Shown: piece after piece, positions 9,538-19,687 of the stretch
Layout of the letters: every line of letters begins with the position of its first letter
Numbering within the stretch: position 1 is the first letter of the stretch
Source of the DNA: Stramonita haemastoma
Lineage: Eukaryota; Mollusca; Gastropoda; Neogastropoda; Muricidae
Assembly (NCBI GenBank): GCA_030674155.1
Contig: CM060317.1
Span: 44,526,665-44,546,664 of the forward strand
DNA: 20,000 nucleotides
Reading direction: 5' to 3'
The notes under the pieces: model-generated
What the model was told of the DNA's origin: nothing
Seen by the model: only the letters and a program-made list of their open reading frames with translations
Databases searched by the model: none
Program-made: the position numbers and the translations under genes

Positions 9538-9890
9538 GACGGATAGCCTAGTGGTCAGAACATTGCGCTGGCAATTTGACGACCCGGGTTCGAGTCCGGT
9601 CGAGGAGATTTTTCTCCTGGAGTTAACATCATTGCTGACTCCACTCTCCCCAAATGTCCTTTGGATGAAACTTTAAACCTAGGCCCCGTGTGCGATCGCA
9701 CGCAGAACATCTTGCGCACACGTTAAATCCTGTTCCGCTTTTCGTAAGATTAGGCCATCGTGTGCCGGTGGGAACAGATGCAATATTTACAAAACTGCAT
9801 ACACACGGGGACTGGATGTAAAAAAAGCACAAGAGTGCTTATTCCATTATCCTCGATATAAAAAGTAAAATAAAAAAGAATAATAAACCA
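9538..9890 (+). mobile_element. tRNA-derived SINE, near full length
   Basis: The head contains an A box TAGCCTAGTGG (9544-9554) and an exact B box GGTTCGAGTCC (9587-9597), 32 nt apart, as in a tRNA gene. A body follows with the conserved-looking block GGATGAAACTTTAAACCTAG and CCCCGTGTGCGATCGCACGC (about 9663-9704). This resembles the central domain of widespread mollusc tRNA SINEs (from memory, not searched). The 3' part carries GGATGTA, then AAGCACAAGAGTGCTT, a perfect 6-bp hairpin with a 4-nt loop (9827-9842). It ends in an A-rich TAAAATAAA tail. The same tail occurs without the head at 14315 and 18025. It would be transcribed by RNA polymerase III and mobilised by a partner LINE recognising the tail. 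Confidence 0.82.
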
Positions 9891-9893
9891 CAC

Positions 9894-9918
9894 AGACACA
9901 GACACAGACACAGACACA

Positions 9919-9975
<57 letters not shown>

Positions 9976-10046
9976 CACAACACAACACACACAACACACA
10001 CACACATACAGCACAACCACAAACACACAACAACACACACACACAC
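9894..10046 (+). repeat. (CAGACA)n then (CA)n and (CAACA) tract
   Basis: Six-base CAGACA repeats begin right after the SINE tail. They pass into pure CA (about 9920-9973) and then CAACA-type variants. Confidence 0.95.
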
Positions 10047-10129
10047 TACGCTAACAACATACAAATCATACTGTCTTTAGACCTTCTAAGCACGTTTCAT
10101 TCTCTGGTGTCTATTAGCACCATTTCTCC

Positions 10130-10631
<502 letters not shown>

Positions 10632-10635
<4 letters not shown>

Positions 10636-10898
10636 CTGCTGATCTGTCTCAGCAGAGAGAGAAATGCATTCTTCTTTGAAGCCATTGCACACAGGCCGGA
10701 GGAGGAAACTGCAGGATTTCCTTCAGCTCTCCAAGTCTGGTGTTCAGGGGCTCAGCTTGCAGGAGTGGATGAGGCAGCAGCCATCAGAACAAGTTTAGTG
10801 CACAAGGCAAAGCGTAGGCTGCGGCACAGACACACTTTTAGGGATGGGCTTTGTTTGCTGAAATGTCTGCATTGTAACCATCCTTCACCAACTCTGAC

Positions 10899-10905
<7 letters not shown>
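10632..10905 (+). mobile_element. Dispersed repeat family C, copy 1
   Basis: About 265 bp matching the reverse complement of 14996-15257 almost throughout. Shared blocks include AATGCATTCTTCTTTGAAGC, CCTCCTCCGGCCTGTGTGCA (read on the other strand), TCTCCAAGTCTGGTGTTCAG, GCAGCCATCAGAACAAGTTT and CACAGACACACTTTTAGGGA. It is flanked by CT on the left and GAAA/GA on the right. A 32-bp piece recurs at 14535-14566. No coding or pol III signature is clear. Confidence 0.9.
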
Positions 10906-11410
<505 letters not shown>

Positions 11411-11827
11411 GTAACACGCAAAGAGACAAAAATATTACAAGACAAAAAGGAGAAAAAAACACAAAAAAAACAAATAACCTCACATGTCTGTCAGTTTCTT
11501 TGGAATACATACAAACATGAACACGTTGGAAAGGAGTTAGGAGAATTGATGGAGCATAGCTGATCCTCTGCCTGTGTGTACAGCCACAGTGGAGGAAAGC
11601 ACTGGAAGAGTCACTCTTGACTACAGAGACAGAGCAACTTCCCACTTTTTGTGGCTGTGCACCTCTTAATCTTAAACCATGGCTTTCAGGACTGATAGGG
11701 TTTCAAGTCACAAGCTTCATCCTTCCTCATTCCACGCAGTCCTCTAAACCAGCAGCACTTGTTTCTGCTGAAGTTAGTTTTGTAACCAGTCTTGGTTTTT
11801 TGTTGGGTTGTTTTGCACATACCATAG
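11411..11827. other. Single-copy spacer, no gene recognised
   Basis: An A-rich exit from the GA array is followed by mixed sequence. The frame from 11617 (77 codons) is open but matches no family known to me, and it overlaps the start of repeat family A. Confidence 0.45.
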
Positions 11828-12160
11828 TGGCCTGCTTGTGTCTTCTTTAAACCACCGCCCCTGTGATCGTTTAAGCAGGGAAACATGAAGCACAACCCAG
11901 TATCAGCTGCCAAACAGCCATGATTGATCAGTAAAAAGTCATCAGGGTCAATAAACAGACGGAGATAACTGTCACTGTCACCACCAGCACTGTCCCGACT
12001 CCATTGAACTGGCTCTGCGTCACTTCCTTTGCCGTGTGGAGGTGTTTCCGGTCATGAGTCATGTATTTGTTATAATTATGCTTTGTGTCAGCACCTAAGA
12101 TGTTTCAAATCCGGTTTTTTTCCACATCGATCTTTGCCAGTTTCTCAGATTTCAGTACTC
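11828..12160 (+). mobile_element. Dispersed repeat family A, copy 2
   Basis: This is the same order of blocks as 3080-3445. GTGTGGAGGTGTTTCCGGTC ends at 12052 and a TTTGTGTCA match lies about 30 bp later in both copies. A single TCTCAGATTTCAG (12142-12155) sits about 93 bp after GTCATG, against about 91 bp to the first unit of the 26-bp minisatellite in copy 1. This copy has no tandem array. Confidence 0.82.
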
Positions 12161-12261
12161 CGCTTTCTCATGGCCATATCGCCGTGGGTGGAATCTCCAT
12201 CAAGGTTGCTCTACTACACCTGTTTGGAAATCCAGTGACTAGATATTTATGCACATCACGA

Positions 12262-12446
12262 CCTGGCTTGGCTTAGAGGTAAAGCCCTTAGTGCATACTG
12301 GGTGCTTTGGTGTGTCACAACCCAACCGACACCAGTGAAGGACGGAATTGTCATCGTGAATGCTCATCTTGTGTAGATGTACAGCTACATACGGAGGGCA
12401 ATCAGACTTTGGCTGAACTAAATCAACATTTACCTGAGAGATCACA
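12262..12446 (+). mobile_element. Possible degenerate tRNA-derived SINE
   Basis: An exact A-box word TGGCTTAGAGG lies at 12269-12279. The expected B-box region about 32 nt later (around 12310) has only a poor match. The following 130 bp is single copy here and passes directly into a CA array, as other SINE pieces in this window do. The case rests on one box plus the arrangement. Confidence 0.25.
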
Positions 12447-12560
12447 TACACGCACTGCACGCACGCACACACTCCCCCCTCCACACACACGCAAACACAC
12501 ACCCACACCCACACACACACCACACCACACCCCCCACACACATGCACGTGCGCGTGTACG
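12447..12560 (+). repeat. Imperfect (CA)n/(CACG) tract
   Basis: CA-rich sequence with CCC, CGCA and TGCACG interruptions. It lacks a long pure run. Confidence 0.88.
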
Positions 12561-12597
12561 CACACTGCACGCATGCAAACACAGGCAAACAAGTACG

Positions 12598-12715
12598 CAT
12601 CATCATCACCATCCTCGTCATTATCTTCGTCCTCTTCCTTCTCTCCATACTGAACCTCCACTTTTCCATCATCATCATCATCATCAGCATCATCATACAT
12701 CATCATCAGCAGCAC
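12598..12715 (+). repeat. (CAT)n/(ATC)n trinucleotide tract
   Basis: ATC and CAT trinucleotides appear at about 12598-12640 and more purely at 12667-12712. They lead into the CAG run. Confidence 0.92.
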
Positions 12716-12727
12716 AGCACAGCATCA

Positions 12728-12749
12728 CAGCAGCAGCAGCAGCAGCAGC

Positions 12750-12795
<46 letters not shown>
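12728..12795 (+). repeat. (CAG)7-CA-(CAG)15 run
   Basis: Seven CAG units (12728-12748) are followed by a 2-base CA break and then 15 CAG units (12751-12795). In the open frame 12307-12855 this would read Ala then Gln because the CA break shifts phase. That frame also runs through CA and CAT repeats, so I treat the run as a microsatellite, not as a polyglutamine gene. Confidence 0.96.
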
Positions 12796-12796
<1 letters not shown>

Positions 12797-12884
12797 TGCA
12801 CACAGTTTGCATCAATTCTCTGCCACATAAAGATTGTTTTTTTTTTGACATGTAGAGAAAAGTTAGACGAGAAGGAAGAGAGAG

Positions 12885-13011
<127 letters not shown>

Positions 13012-13027
13012 AGCGGAAAACAGACAG

Positions 13028-13118
13028 CCCTGAAAATCTATACACACAGGGCAGGTCGTGGGTCCATGCATCATTCAGAAGGGGGATGAACACGGCAGGT
13101 GCAAAGCAGTGGTCTGTG
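13028..13118 (+). mobile_element. Dispersed repeat family B, copy 2
   Basis: Matches 4839-4930 in the same orientation with few differences (for example GGTCGTGGGTCC against GGTTGTGAGTCC). As in copy 1, a long GA array lies immediately upstream. Confidence 0.88.
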
Positions 13119-13194
13119 GCCGACAGGCATGAAAAGATCAGTGTGGAGTCTGCGCTCTCTAATTCCTTAACTCTGCTACTCTCTGATGAACAAT

Positions 13195-13840
13195 TAGCTA
13201 TTTCAGCGCAGTCTTATTGATTTTTTTTTCCCGTGAACACAAGATATTTTAGTATCGACATGGGTATGTTAATTCTCTCTAAATATGAGCCTTTTAAGCA
13301 CAGTCTTAATGTTTTACTATGTGAACAAGAGTTATTTTAGTATCTACATGTGTTTCTTAATTTCAGCTATTTTCACACTGCCTGACTGTGTTGTTGTTTG
13401 AAAACAGGGTATTTCAGTATCAACTTCTTCGACACTGCCTGACTGTGTTGTTGTTTGAAAACCGGGTGTTAATTTTCAGTATCAACATAACATCAGCTAT
13501 TTCAATACTGCCTAACTGTGTTGTCGTTTGAAAACCGGGTATTAATTTTCAGTATCAACATAACATCAGCTATTTCAACACTGCCCAACTGTGTTGTTTG
13601 AAAACAGGGTATTTTATTATTAACATGACACCAGCGATTTCATCACTGCCTGACTGTGGTGCTCTATGAAAACAGGGTAGTTCAGTATCTACGTAATAAA
13701 AATATCTATTTCAGCACTTCCTGACGTCATTGCTCCGTCAACTCAGAAACTCGTAGTATATCCATAAATATATCAGCTATTTCAACACTACCTGAATGTG
13801 TTGCTTTGTAAACACAGGGTATTTCAGTATCTACATGAAA
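13195..13840 (+). repeat. Degenerate minisatellite, unit about 60-80 bp, 8-9 units
   Basis: Recurring words in fixed order are CAGCTATTTCAACACTGCC, TGACTGTGTTGTTGTTTGA, AAAACAGGGTATT and CAGTATCAACAT. They are clear at about 13340-13660 and weaker on both sides. An isolated piece of the same unit, ACATAACATCAGCTATTC, lies at about 14104-14121, beyond 260 bp of unrelated sequence. Confidence 0.88.
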
Positions 13841-14103
13841 CAGAGTGGGCATTTGTGATGTCCCATCTCTGCACAGCATCTCGGGTGGGTACAACTAGAC
13901 GGTTAGAATGTGATCTCTAATAAGAGATGGCATTAATTCTACCATGTACCATGAAGGCGAAATGTATACAATGGAGGGTTTTTGACCACCACCCAAGGAA
14001 ACAGAGCATCACACAATTCGCAGGTGTGTCCGGATTTAGTAATACAATGCTGCGACAAGGCTCTGATCGCATGGGAGGTAATCTACTTACCATCCCATCA
14101 CAT
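13841..14103. other. Single-copy insert between pieces of the 75-bp repeat
   Basis: About 260 bp unlike its neighbours, bracketed by units of the preceding minisatellite. It contains a small perfect hairpin ATCTCTAATAAGAGAT (about 13912-13927). No tRNA boxes, target-site duplication or known domain could be established by eye. Confidence 0.4.
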
Positions 14104-14121
14104 ACATAACATCAGCTATTC

Positions 14122-14395
<274 letters not shown>

Positions 14396-14534
14396 ATATG
14401 TGTTGTATATCTCCGATTTCATCACCTTCCTTCTTTGCAGAATTTCTATATATCATCTCTTTGTTTTACTTCTTTTTAAAACAAAAAATTGTCGTTCTTG
14501 TTAAAGTGGTGTAAATAAAACACCTCTGAAAGAC
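14396..14534. other. AT-rich spacer
   Basis: AT-rich sequence with no clear feature. It leads into the short family C fragment. Confidence 0.4.
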
Positions 14535-14566
14535 CCCATCCCTAAAAGTGTGTCTGTGCCACAGCC
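14535..14566 (-). mobile_element. 32-bp fragment of repeat family C
   Basis: CCCATCCCTAAAAGTGTGTC followed by TGTGCC and CAGCC matches 15045-15077 of family C copy 2 in the same orientation. It lies directly before the CTTT tract that separates it from the full copy. Confidence 0.75.
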
Positions 14567-14569
14567 AAC

Positions 14570-15420
<851 letters not shown>

Positions 15421-15479
15421 GACGACAGAAGACGCAGACGCAGAGAGAGGGAGACAGAGAGTTGCCCTTGCCTCTTTCT

Positions 15480-15979
15480 CTCTCTCTACTCGCCCTTTTT
15501 GATATACCTTTCCCAACACATTTTCACTTCACTCTTCTCCTTGTAACAACTATTATTTTCGTCATTGTGATCGATAGAATCATACACATCATTATCATTA
15601 TCATTAATACATTATCATTATTATAAAAAGTTTGATGACCTTTCTAATCTATTTTTGCAATCCTTCATTATTGTATACATTTTTTGAAAAGTTTCAAACA
15701 GCTGACTCGTTGGTATGTCACGTATCCAATGGAAACGATTCTTTCATTTAGGTCTGCTCAACTGCTTCGATATATATATGCAGCTGTTGATGTTGGTATA
15801 CTATGTATGTCATCCGTTGTAATGTAAAGTCATCCGTCAAAATATATGTATGTGCGTAAATATGACAGGACTATTATAAGTTGACTTGTTGACCTGTCAA
15901 GGTGTATTGTATTTTTGTGACACTTTTTGTGAATGAAATCTGTTTAAACCAAGGGTTGAAATCTTTATAAAAGAATAAT
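15480..15979. other. AT-rich single-copy spacer
   Basis: About 500 bp of AT-rich sequence with a short ATTATC repeat (about 15588-15622). There are no long open frames or pol III boxes. A TTGACTTGTTGACC word near 15880 is too isolated to call as an element tail. Confidence 0.45.
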
Positions 15980-16300
15980 ACTCCAAAATTGTAAAGAGGA
16001 TAACACACTAGAATATTTATAAAATGGTAAGATCACAATATTCCTAAGAGGTTAAACTGTAAAACTTTAAAAGGGCAGGCATATATTGTTAGTATGATAA
16101 CACAACACTACTTTTAAAAGGGCAGGACTGAAATATTAGTATGATAACATAACACTACTTTTCAAAGGGCAGGATTACAATATCATTAGTATGATAACAT
16201 ATCGTAACACTACTTTTAAAAGGGCAGGATTACAACATTGTTTGAAGGATAATACAACACTGCCTTTAAAAGGATTGGAGTACAATATTCATTTTTTAAG
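15980..16300 (+). repeat. Degenerate 47-55-bp tandem repeat
   Basis: The marker AAAGGGCAGG recurs at about 16070, 16117, 16164 and 16219, with AAAAGGATTGG at 16267. Units also share AGTATGATAACA and AACACTACTTTT. The upstream part (15980-16065) is more decayed. The last units grade into the higher-order repeat that follows. Confidence 0.85.
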
Positions 16301-16477
16301 AGGACAGGATTACAAAGTCCTATAGATGAGATTAGTACACCATTCGTAAGATGGTAAAAGGACAATTATTCTGAAAAGAAAAAAATATGGCAACAAATAC
16401 TTGTGATGTGGGTGTATAAGCTAACACTGTCTATCAGTCTGTCAGTCTGTCAGTCTGTCTTTCTGTCTGTCTGTCTG

Positions 16478-16512
<35 letters not shown>

Positions 16513-16729
16513 GTCTGTCTTACTCTCGGTCTGTGTCTCTATCTCTCAGTCTGTCTACCTCTCTGTTGAAATAGGACAACAATGTTCTTTTTAGAGAGGA
16601 AAGGACTATAGTATTTTATAGAGGAGATAAATACCCCGTTCTCAAGATGACAAGAGGACAATTATTCTGAAGAGAACAAGATGACAATATACTTGTGATG
16701 TGGGTGTATAAACTAACACTGTCAGTCTG

Positions 16730-16772
<43 letters not shown>

Positions 16773-17280
16773 CTGTGTGCCTGTCTCTCTCTATCTGTTT
16801 GACTCTCTGTCTGTCTTTTTGTCTGTGTCTCTGTCTCTCAGTCTGTCCCTCTTTCTGTCTGTGTCTCTGTCTCTCAATCTGTCTGTCTGTCTGTCTGTGT
16901 CTGTGTCTCTCAGTCTGTCTGTCTTTCTGTCTGTGTCTGTGTCTCTCAGTCTGTCTGCCTGTCTGTTAGGGCAAGACTACAGTTTTCTTTATTGAGAGGA
17001 CAGGACTATAATATTCCATAGAGGAGATTAGTACTCCATTCTTAGGATGATAAGAAGATAATGATTCTGATGAGAAAAAGATAGTAATGTACTTGTGATG
17101 TGGGTGTATAAGCTAGCTGTCCGTCTGTCTGTCTGTCTGCCAGCCAGTCTGTGTTCATTACCACCATTAACCTCATCATCTCGGTCTGTCTCTTAGAATC
17201 TGTCTGTTTATCTGTCTGTCCATTTATCTTTCTGTGTCTTTGTTTCTCAGTCCGTTTGTCTGTCTGTCTGCCAATCCTCT
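16272..17280 (+). repeat. Higher-order tandem repeat: three units, each with its own TGTC array
   Basis: Three units start near 16272, 16569 and 16967 and measure roughly 297, 398 and 314 bp. Each has about 150 bp of related sequence containing GAGAGGACAGGACTATA-like, AGAGGAGATTAGTAC-like and CTTGTGATGTGGGTGTATAA blocks. A TGTC/TCTG microsatellite of different length and interruption pattern follows in each. The last array runs into a CT tract. Open frames here are Ser-Leu-Cys-Val repeats. Confidence 0.9.
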
Positions 17281-17292
17281 CTCTCTCTCTCG

Positions 17293-17374
<82 letters not shown>

Positions 17375-17522
17375 CCTCTCACCCCTCTCACCCCTCTCTT
17401 CTCCCCTCTTCCGCTCTCTTCCCCTGTTTCTCTCTCTCACTCCCCCTCTCTCTCCTTTTTCCTCTCTCTCCCCTCGCCCCCGGCTCTCCCCCCCCATTTG
17501 CCCCCCCCCTCTCTCTCTCTTC
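17276..17522 (+). repeat. (CT)n and CCCCTCT pyrimidine tract
   Basis: Nearly pure pyrimidine: CT to about 17371, then C-rich CCCCTCT and CCCCC words to 17522. It opens the 445-codon frame 17151-18488, which I reject as a gene. Confidence 0.96.
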
Positions 17523-17619
17523 ATATTTCTATGGCATGACCTTATCTCACAGAGACATGTACAGGGCTTGCAGCAGAATGAGTCAGAATCAAATAAAACT
17601 CTACACAACATCATCTGCC

Positions 17620-17692
17620 TTACAACGGCTCAGTATCGATCCCAACCCTTCTCATTGCCACCCTATGCTCTAACCACTATACTCCTCCTAAC
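17620..17692 (-). mobile_element. tRNA-like SINE head (minus strand)
   Basis: On the minus strand, GAGTATAGTGGTTAGAGC (A-box region, plus 17667-17684) is followed 26 nt after the A box by GGTTGGGATCG (plus 17637-17647), a diverged B box. The D-arm text resembles the Asp/Glu tRNA type. The spacing is shorter than the usual 32 nt and the B box lacks the TTCGA core. This is a decayed tRNA-derived element rather than a tRNA gene. Confidence 0.5.
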
Positions 17693-17698
17693 ACTCAT

Positions 17699-17873
17699 CA
17701 CACACACACACTCACACACATACTACACACACACTACACAAACACACACACACACACACACACAACACACACACATACACACACAAACACACACAAACAC
17801 ACACACACACACACTACACACACAACCACACAAACACATACTACACACACAAACACACACACTAAACACACAT

Positions 17874-17941
<68 letters not shown>

Positions 17942-18014
17942 ACACACACAACACACACACACACACACAACACAACACACACACACACACGCACACACCC
18001 ACGCACGCACACAC
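17699..18014 (+). repeat. Imperfect (CA)n array
   Basis: A CA array of about 315 bp with frequent ACTACAC, AAACAC and AACAC interruptions. It ends in CACGCACG just before the third SINE tail. Confidence 0.97.
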
Positions 18015-18024
18015 CTTAAACTAC

Positions 18025-18112
18025 GGGACCAGGATGTAAAAAAAAAGCACATGAGCGCTTATTCCATTAGCATCGAGATAAAAGGGCAAATGAAAAATAA
18101 AATAGACGGAAA
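18025..18112 (+). mobile_element. SINE 3' tail, 5'-truncated (copy 3)
   Basis: GGATGTAAAAAAAAAGCACA, then GAGCGCTTATTCCATTAGCA and an A-rich end match the tails at 9813 and 14315. The stem has one mismatched position. Again a (CA)n array lies immediately on the 5' side, here separated by CTTAAACTAC. Confidence 0.8.
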
Positions 18113-18169
18113 ACTTACAAATGTAATGGAAGTTAGAACACGTACAGTTTTGACAGAGAGATCCAGAGA

Positions 18170-18352
18170 GATGGACAGGTGGCCAGATGGCAAGACAGAT
18201 AGACAGTCAGAGACTGACAGACATACAAGACAGACAAGACAAGACAGACTGACAGACATACAAGACAGACAAGACAAGACAGACAGACAGACAGCATACA
18301 CAGACAGACAGACAGACAGACAGATACTCAGACAGACATACAGACAGGCAGC
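18170..18352 (+). repeat. GACA-rich tract with a doubled 35-bp unit
   Basis: GACA words interrupted by AAGAC and CATACA. A 35-bp block beginning TGACAGACATACAAGACAGA occurs twice in tandem (about 18215-18285), followed by pure GACA. Confidence 0.93.
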
Positions 18353-18631
18353 AGAGATGAACATGTTCTTTACTTCCCTGAATAATGATGATTGCTTGTT
18401 CCCAACCCCCACCACCAACGAGAGCATCGCGTTTCCTGCAGATTTCCCCAAAGATCACATCTCTCCTTTTCTTTCTTTTTTTTTTTAGTTTGCAGGGAGG
18501 GAGGGGGGGGAGGGTAATAGGGATGATGCAGTTTTCTGTTTCATCAAATCTGGAGATATCAGGTTTGTAACTTTTTTAAGCCCCAAAAATTGATAAGGAA
18601 AAGGCTGTGCTAATTTACGTTTTTCCTGTAG
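18353..18631. other. Single-copy spacer with two acceptor-like sites
   Basis: Mixed sequence containing a long pyrimidine run ending TTTTAG at about 18489 and a G-rich patch (18496-18513). The second acceptor-like site (18631) precedes the exon candidate. Nothing else is supported. Confidence 0.4.
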
Positions 18632-18746
18632 AAAACATCATATCTGATGACATTTCTGGCACAGAAAATGTGACCTTAGATGATCCTATATCTGTCGTTT
18701 TTTTCTGTCTACCTGCTTGTCTGCTTTTCTGTCTGCTTATTGGAAG
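18632..18746 (+). other. Candidate internal exon, possible membrane-protein segment
   Basis: Upstream are a CTAAT branch-point-like word (18610-18614) and the pyrimidine tract TTTTTCCTGTAG ending at 18631. Downstream GGAAG is followed by GTGAGG (18747-18752), a good donor match. Only one frame is open across the 115 nt. It reads NIISDDISGTENVTLDDP, with an N-V-T glycosylation sequon, then a hydrophobic run VVFFCLPACLLFCLLIG. The hydrophobic part comes from CTGT-like repeat sequence, so the membrane reading may be accidental. The same frame is open upstream to 18580. No family is recognised. Confidence 0.2.
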
Positions 18747-18750
18747 GTGA

Positions 18751-18834
18751 GGAGAAAAGAGAGGAAGAGAGAGAGAGAGAGATAATAGTATAGGAGAGGG
18801 AGAGAGAGGGAGAGAGAGGAGAGGGAGAGAGAGG

Positions 18835-18870
<36 letters not shown>

Positions 18871-18887
18871 GAGAGAGAGAGAGAGAG

Positions 18888-18978
<91 letters not shown>

Positions 18979-19044
18979 TAGAGACAGACAGACAGACAGA
19001 CAGCCAGAGACAGAGACAGAGACAGACAGAGAGAGAGAGAGAGA

Positions 19045-19094
<50 letters not shown>

Positions 19095-19165
19095 CAGAGA
19101 ATGAGAGAGAAAGAGAGAAAGACAAAGACAGAGAGAAAGAGAGAAAGTAAGACAGAGACAGAGAC
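18751..19165 (+). repeat. (GA)n with a (GACA)n core
   Basis: GA and GGAGA sequence (18765-18943), GACA (about 18945-18998), then GACAGA and GA to about 19165. Single GG or TC breaks interrupt it. Confidence 0.96.
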
Positions 19166-19366
19166 ACAGAAAGCAGAGATATTTGCAAATTTCTCTACAA
19201 CCAGAACCATTAATATACTATCTCCACAAATACAACACCACAATGGCAGCGGCAGCAGCAGCACAACAGTACAGCAGATAGCAGTAGCAGAAAAGCAGGA
19301 AGAACACTGGCAATAGCAACAACCACAACATACACAATCTAAAAAAAAAGATCTTGATCAGAGTGA
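19166..19366. other. Spacer with short CAG/CAA-rich patch
   Basis: Mixed A-rich sequence with GCAGCGGCAGCAGCAGCA at about 19246-19263 and scattered AGCAG and AACAAC words to 19330. An A run lies at 19341-19349. No gene is supported. Confidence 0.5.
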
Positions 19367-19606
19367 TCACACTGTGAGCAGCTGGCACTGTGTGCTTTCC
19401 TCAGATCGGGTCTGTCCACACTGCACTAGACTAGGACAGTCATGTCCTTGTATTGACTGACCCTGTGTGTGCTGTTCTGCACTGTGCTGCAGTATCCTTT
19501 GTTGTTGCTGTTGTGTCCTCTCCTCTCTCCGTGTGCTGTACTGCATACAGGGCAGAAACAGAGTAGAACAGAACAATACCTCCATCAGTGTGGTTCTGAA
19601 GACTTG
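19367..19606 (-). other. Weak candidate terminal exon (minus strand, 79 codons)
   Basis: On the minus strand a pyrimidine-rich run ends CTATCAACAG just before 19606. A frame then stays open to TGA at 19367-19369. The peptide is Gln-rich (RREERTQQQQQRILQHSAEQ in the middle) with no recognised domain. No AATAAA is seen soon after the stop. Gln-rich content here follows from CAG and CAA composition, so coding is doubtful. Confidence 0.1.
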
Positions 19607-19687
19607 CTGTTGATAGAGGGGTGGTGAGGACAGAACAAACAAACAACAAACATAGCGTAATCTGAACAGACAGATCCAGACAGACAG

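Noticed and set aside
9538..9610. Functional tRNA gene
   Set aside because: The A and B boxes are good, but I find no complete acceptor stem or convincing anticodon arm. The sequence continues into a SINE body with a hairpin and A-rich tail.
11617..11850. 77-codon frame with a hydrophobic C-terminal part
   Set aside because: It overlaps dispersed repeat family A, has no homologue known to me, and is of chance length.
12307..12855. 182-codon frame with His-rich, Ala and Gln runs resembling a transcription-factor polyglutamine region
   Set aside because: Its runs come from CA, CAT and CAG microsatellites, and the non-repeat N-terminal part (about 50 residues) matches no domain I know.
15870..15900. 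A further TTGACT-type element tail
   Set aside because: Only two imperfect words are present, with no tandem tail and no matching upstream sequence.
17151..18488. 445-codon plus-strand open frame, the longest in the window
   Set aside because: It is built from TGTC, CT, CCCCT and CA repeats and crosses a SINE tail and a GACA tract. No non-repeat domain is present.
18478..18570. Splice acceptor after a long T run at about 18489 with a following exon
   Set aside because: The downstream frames are short or run into stops, and no good donor was found in the open frame.
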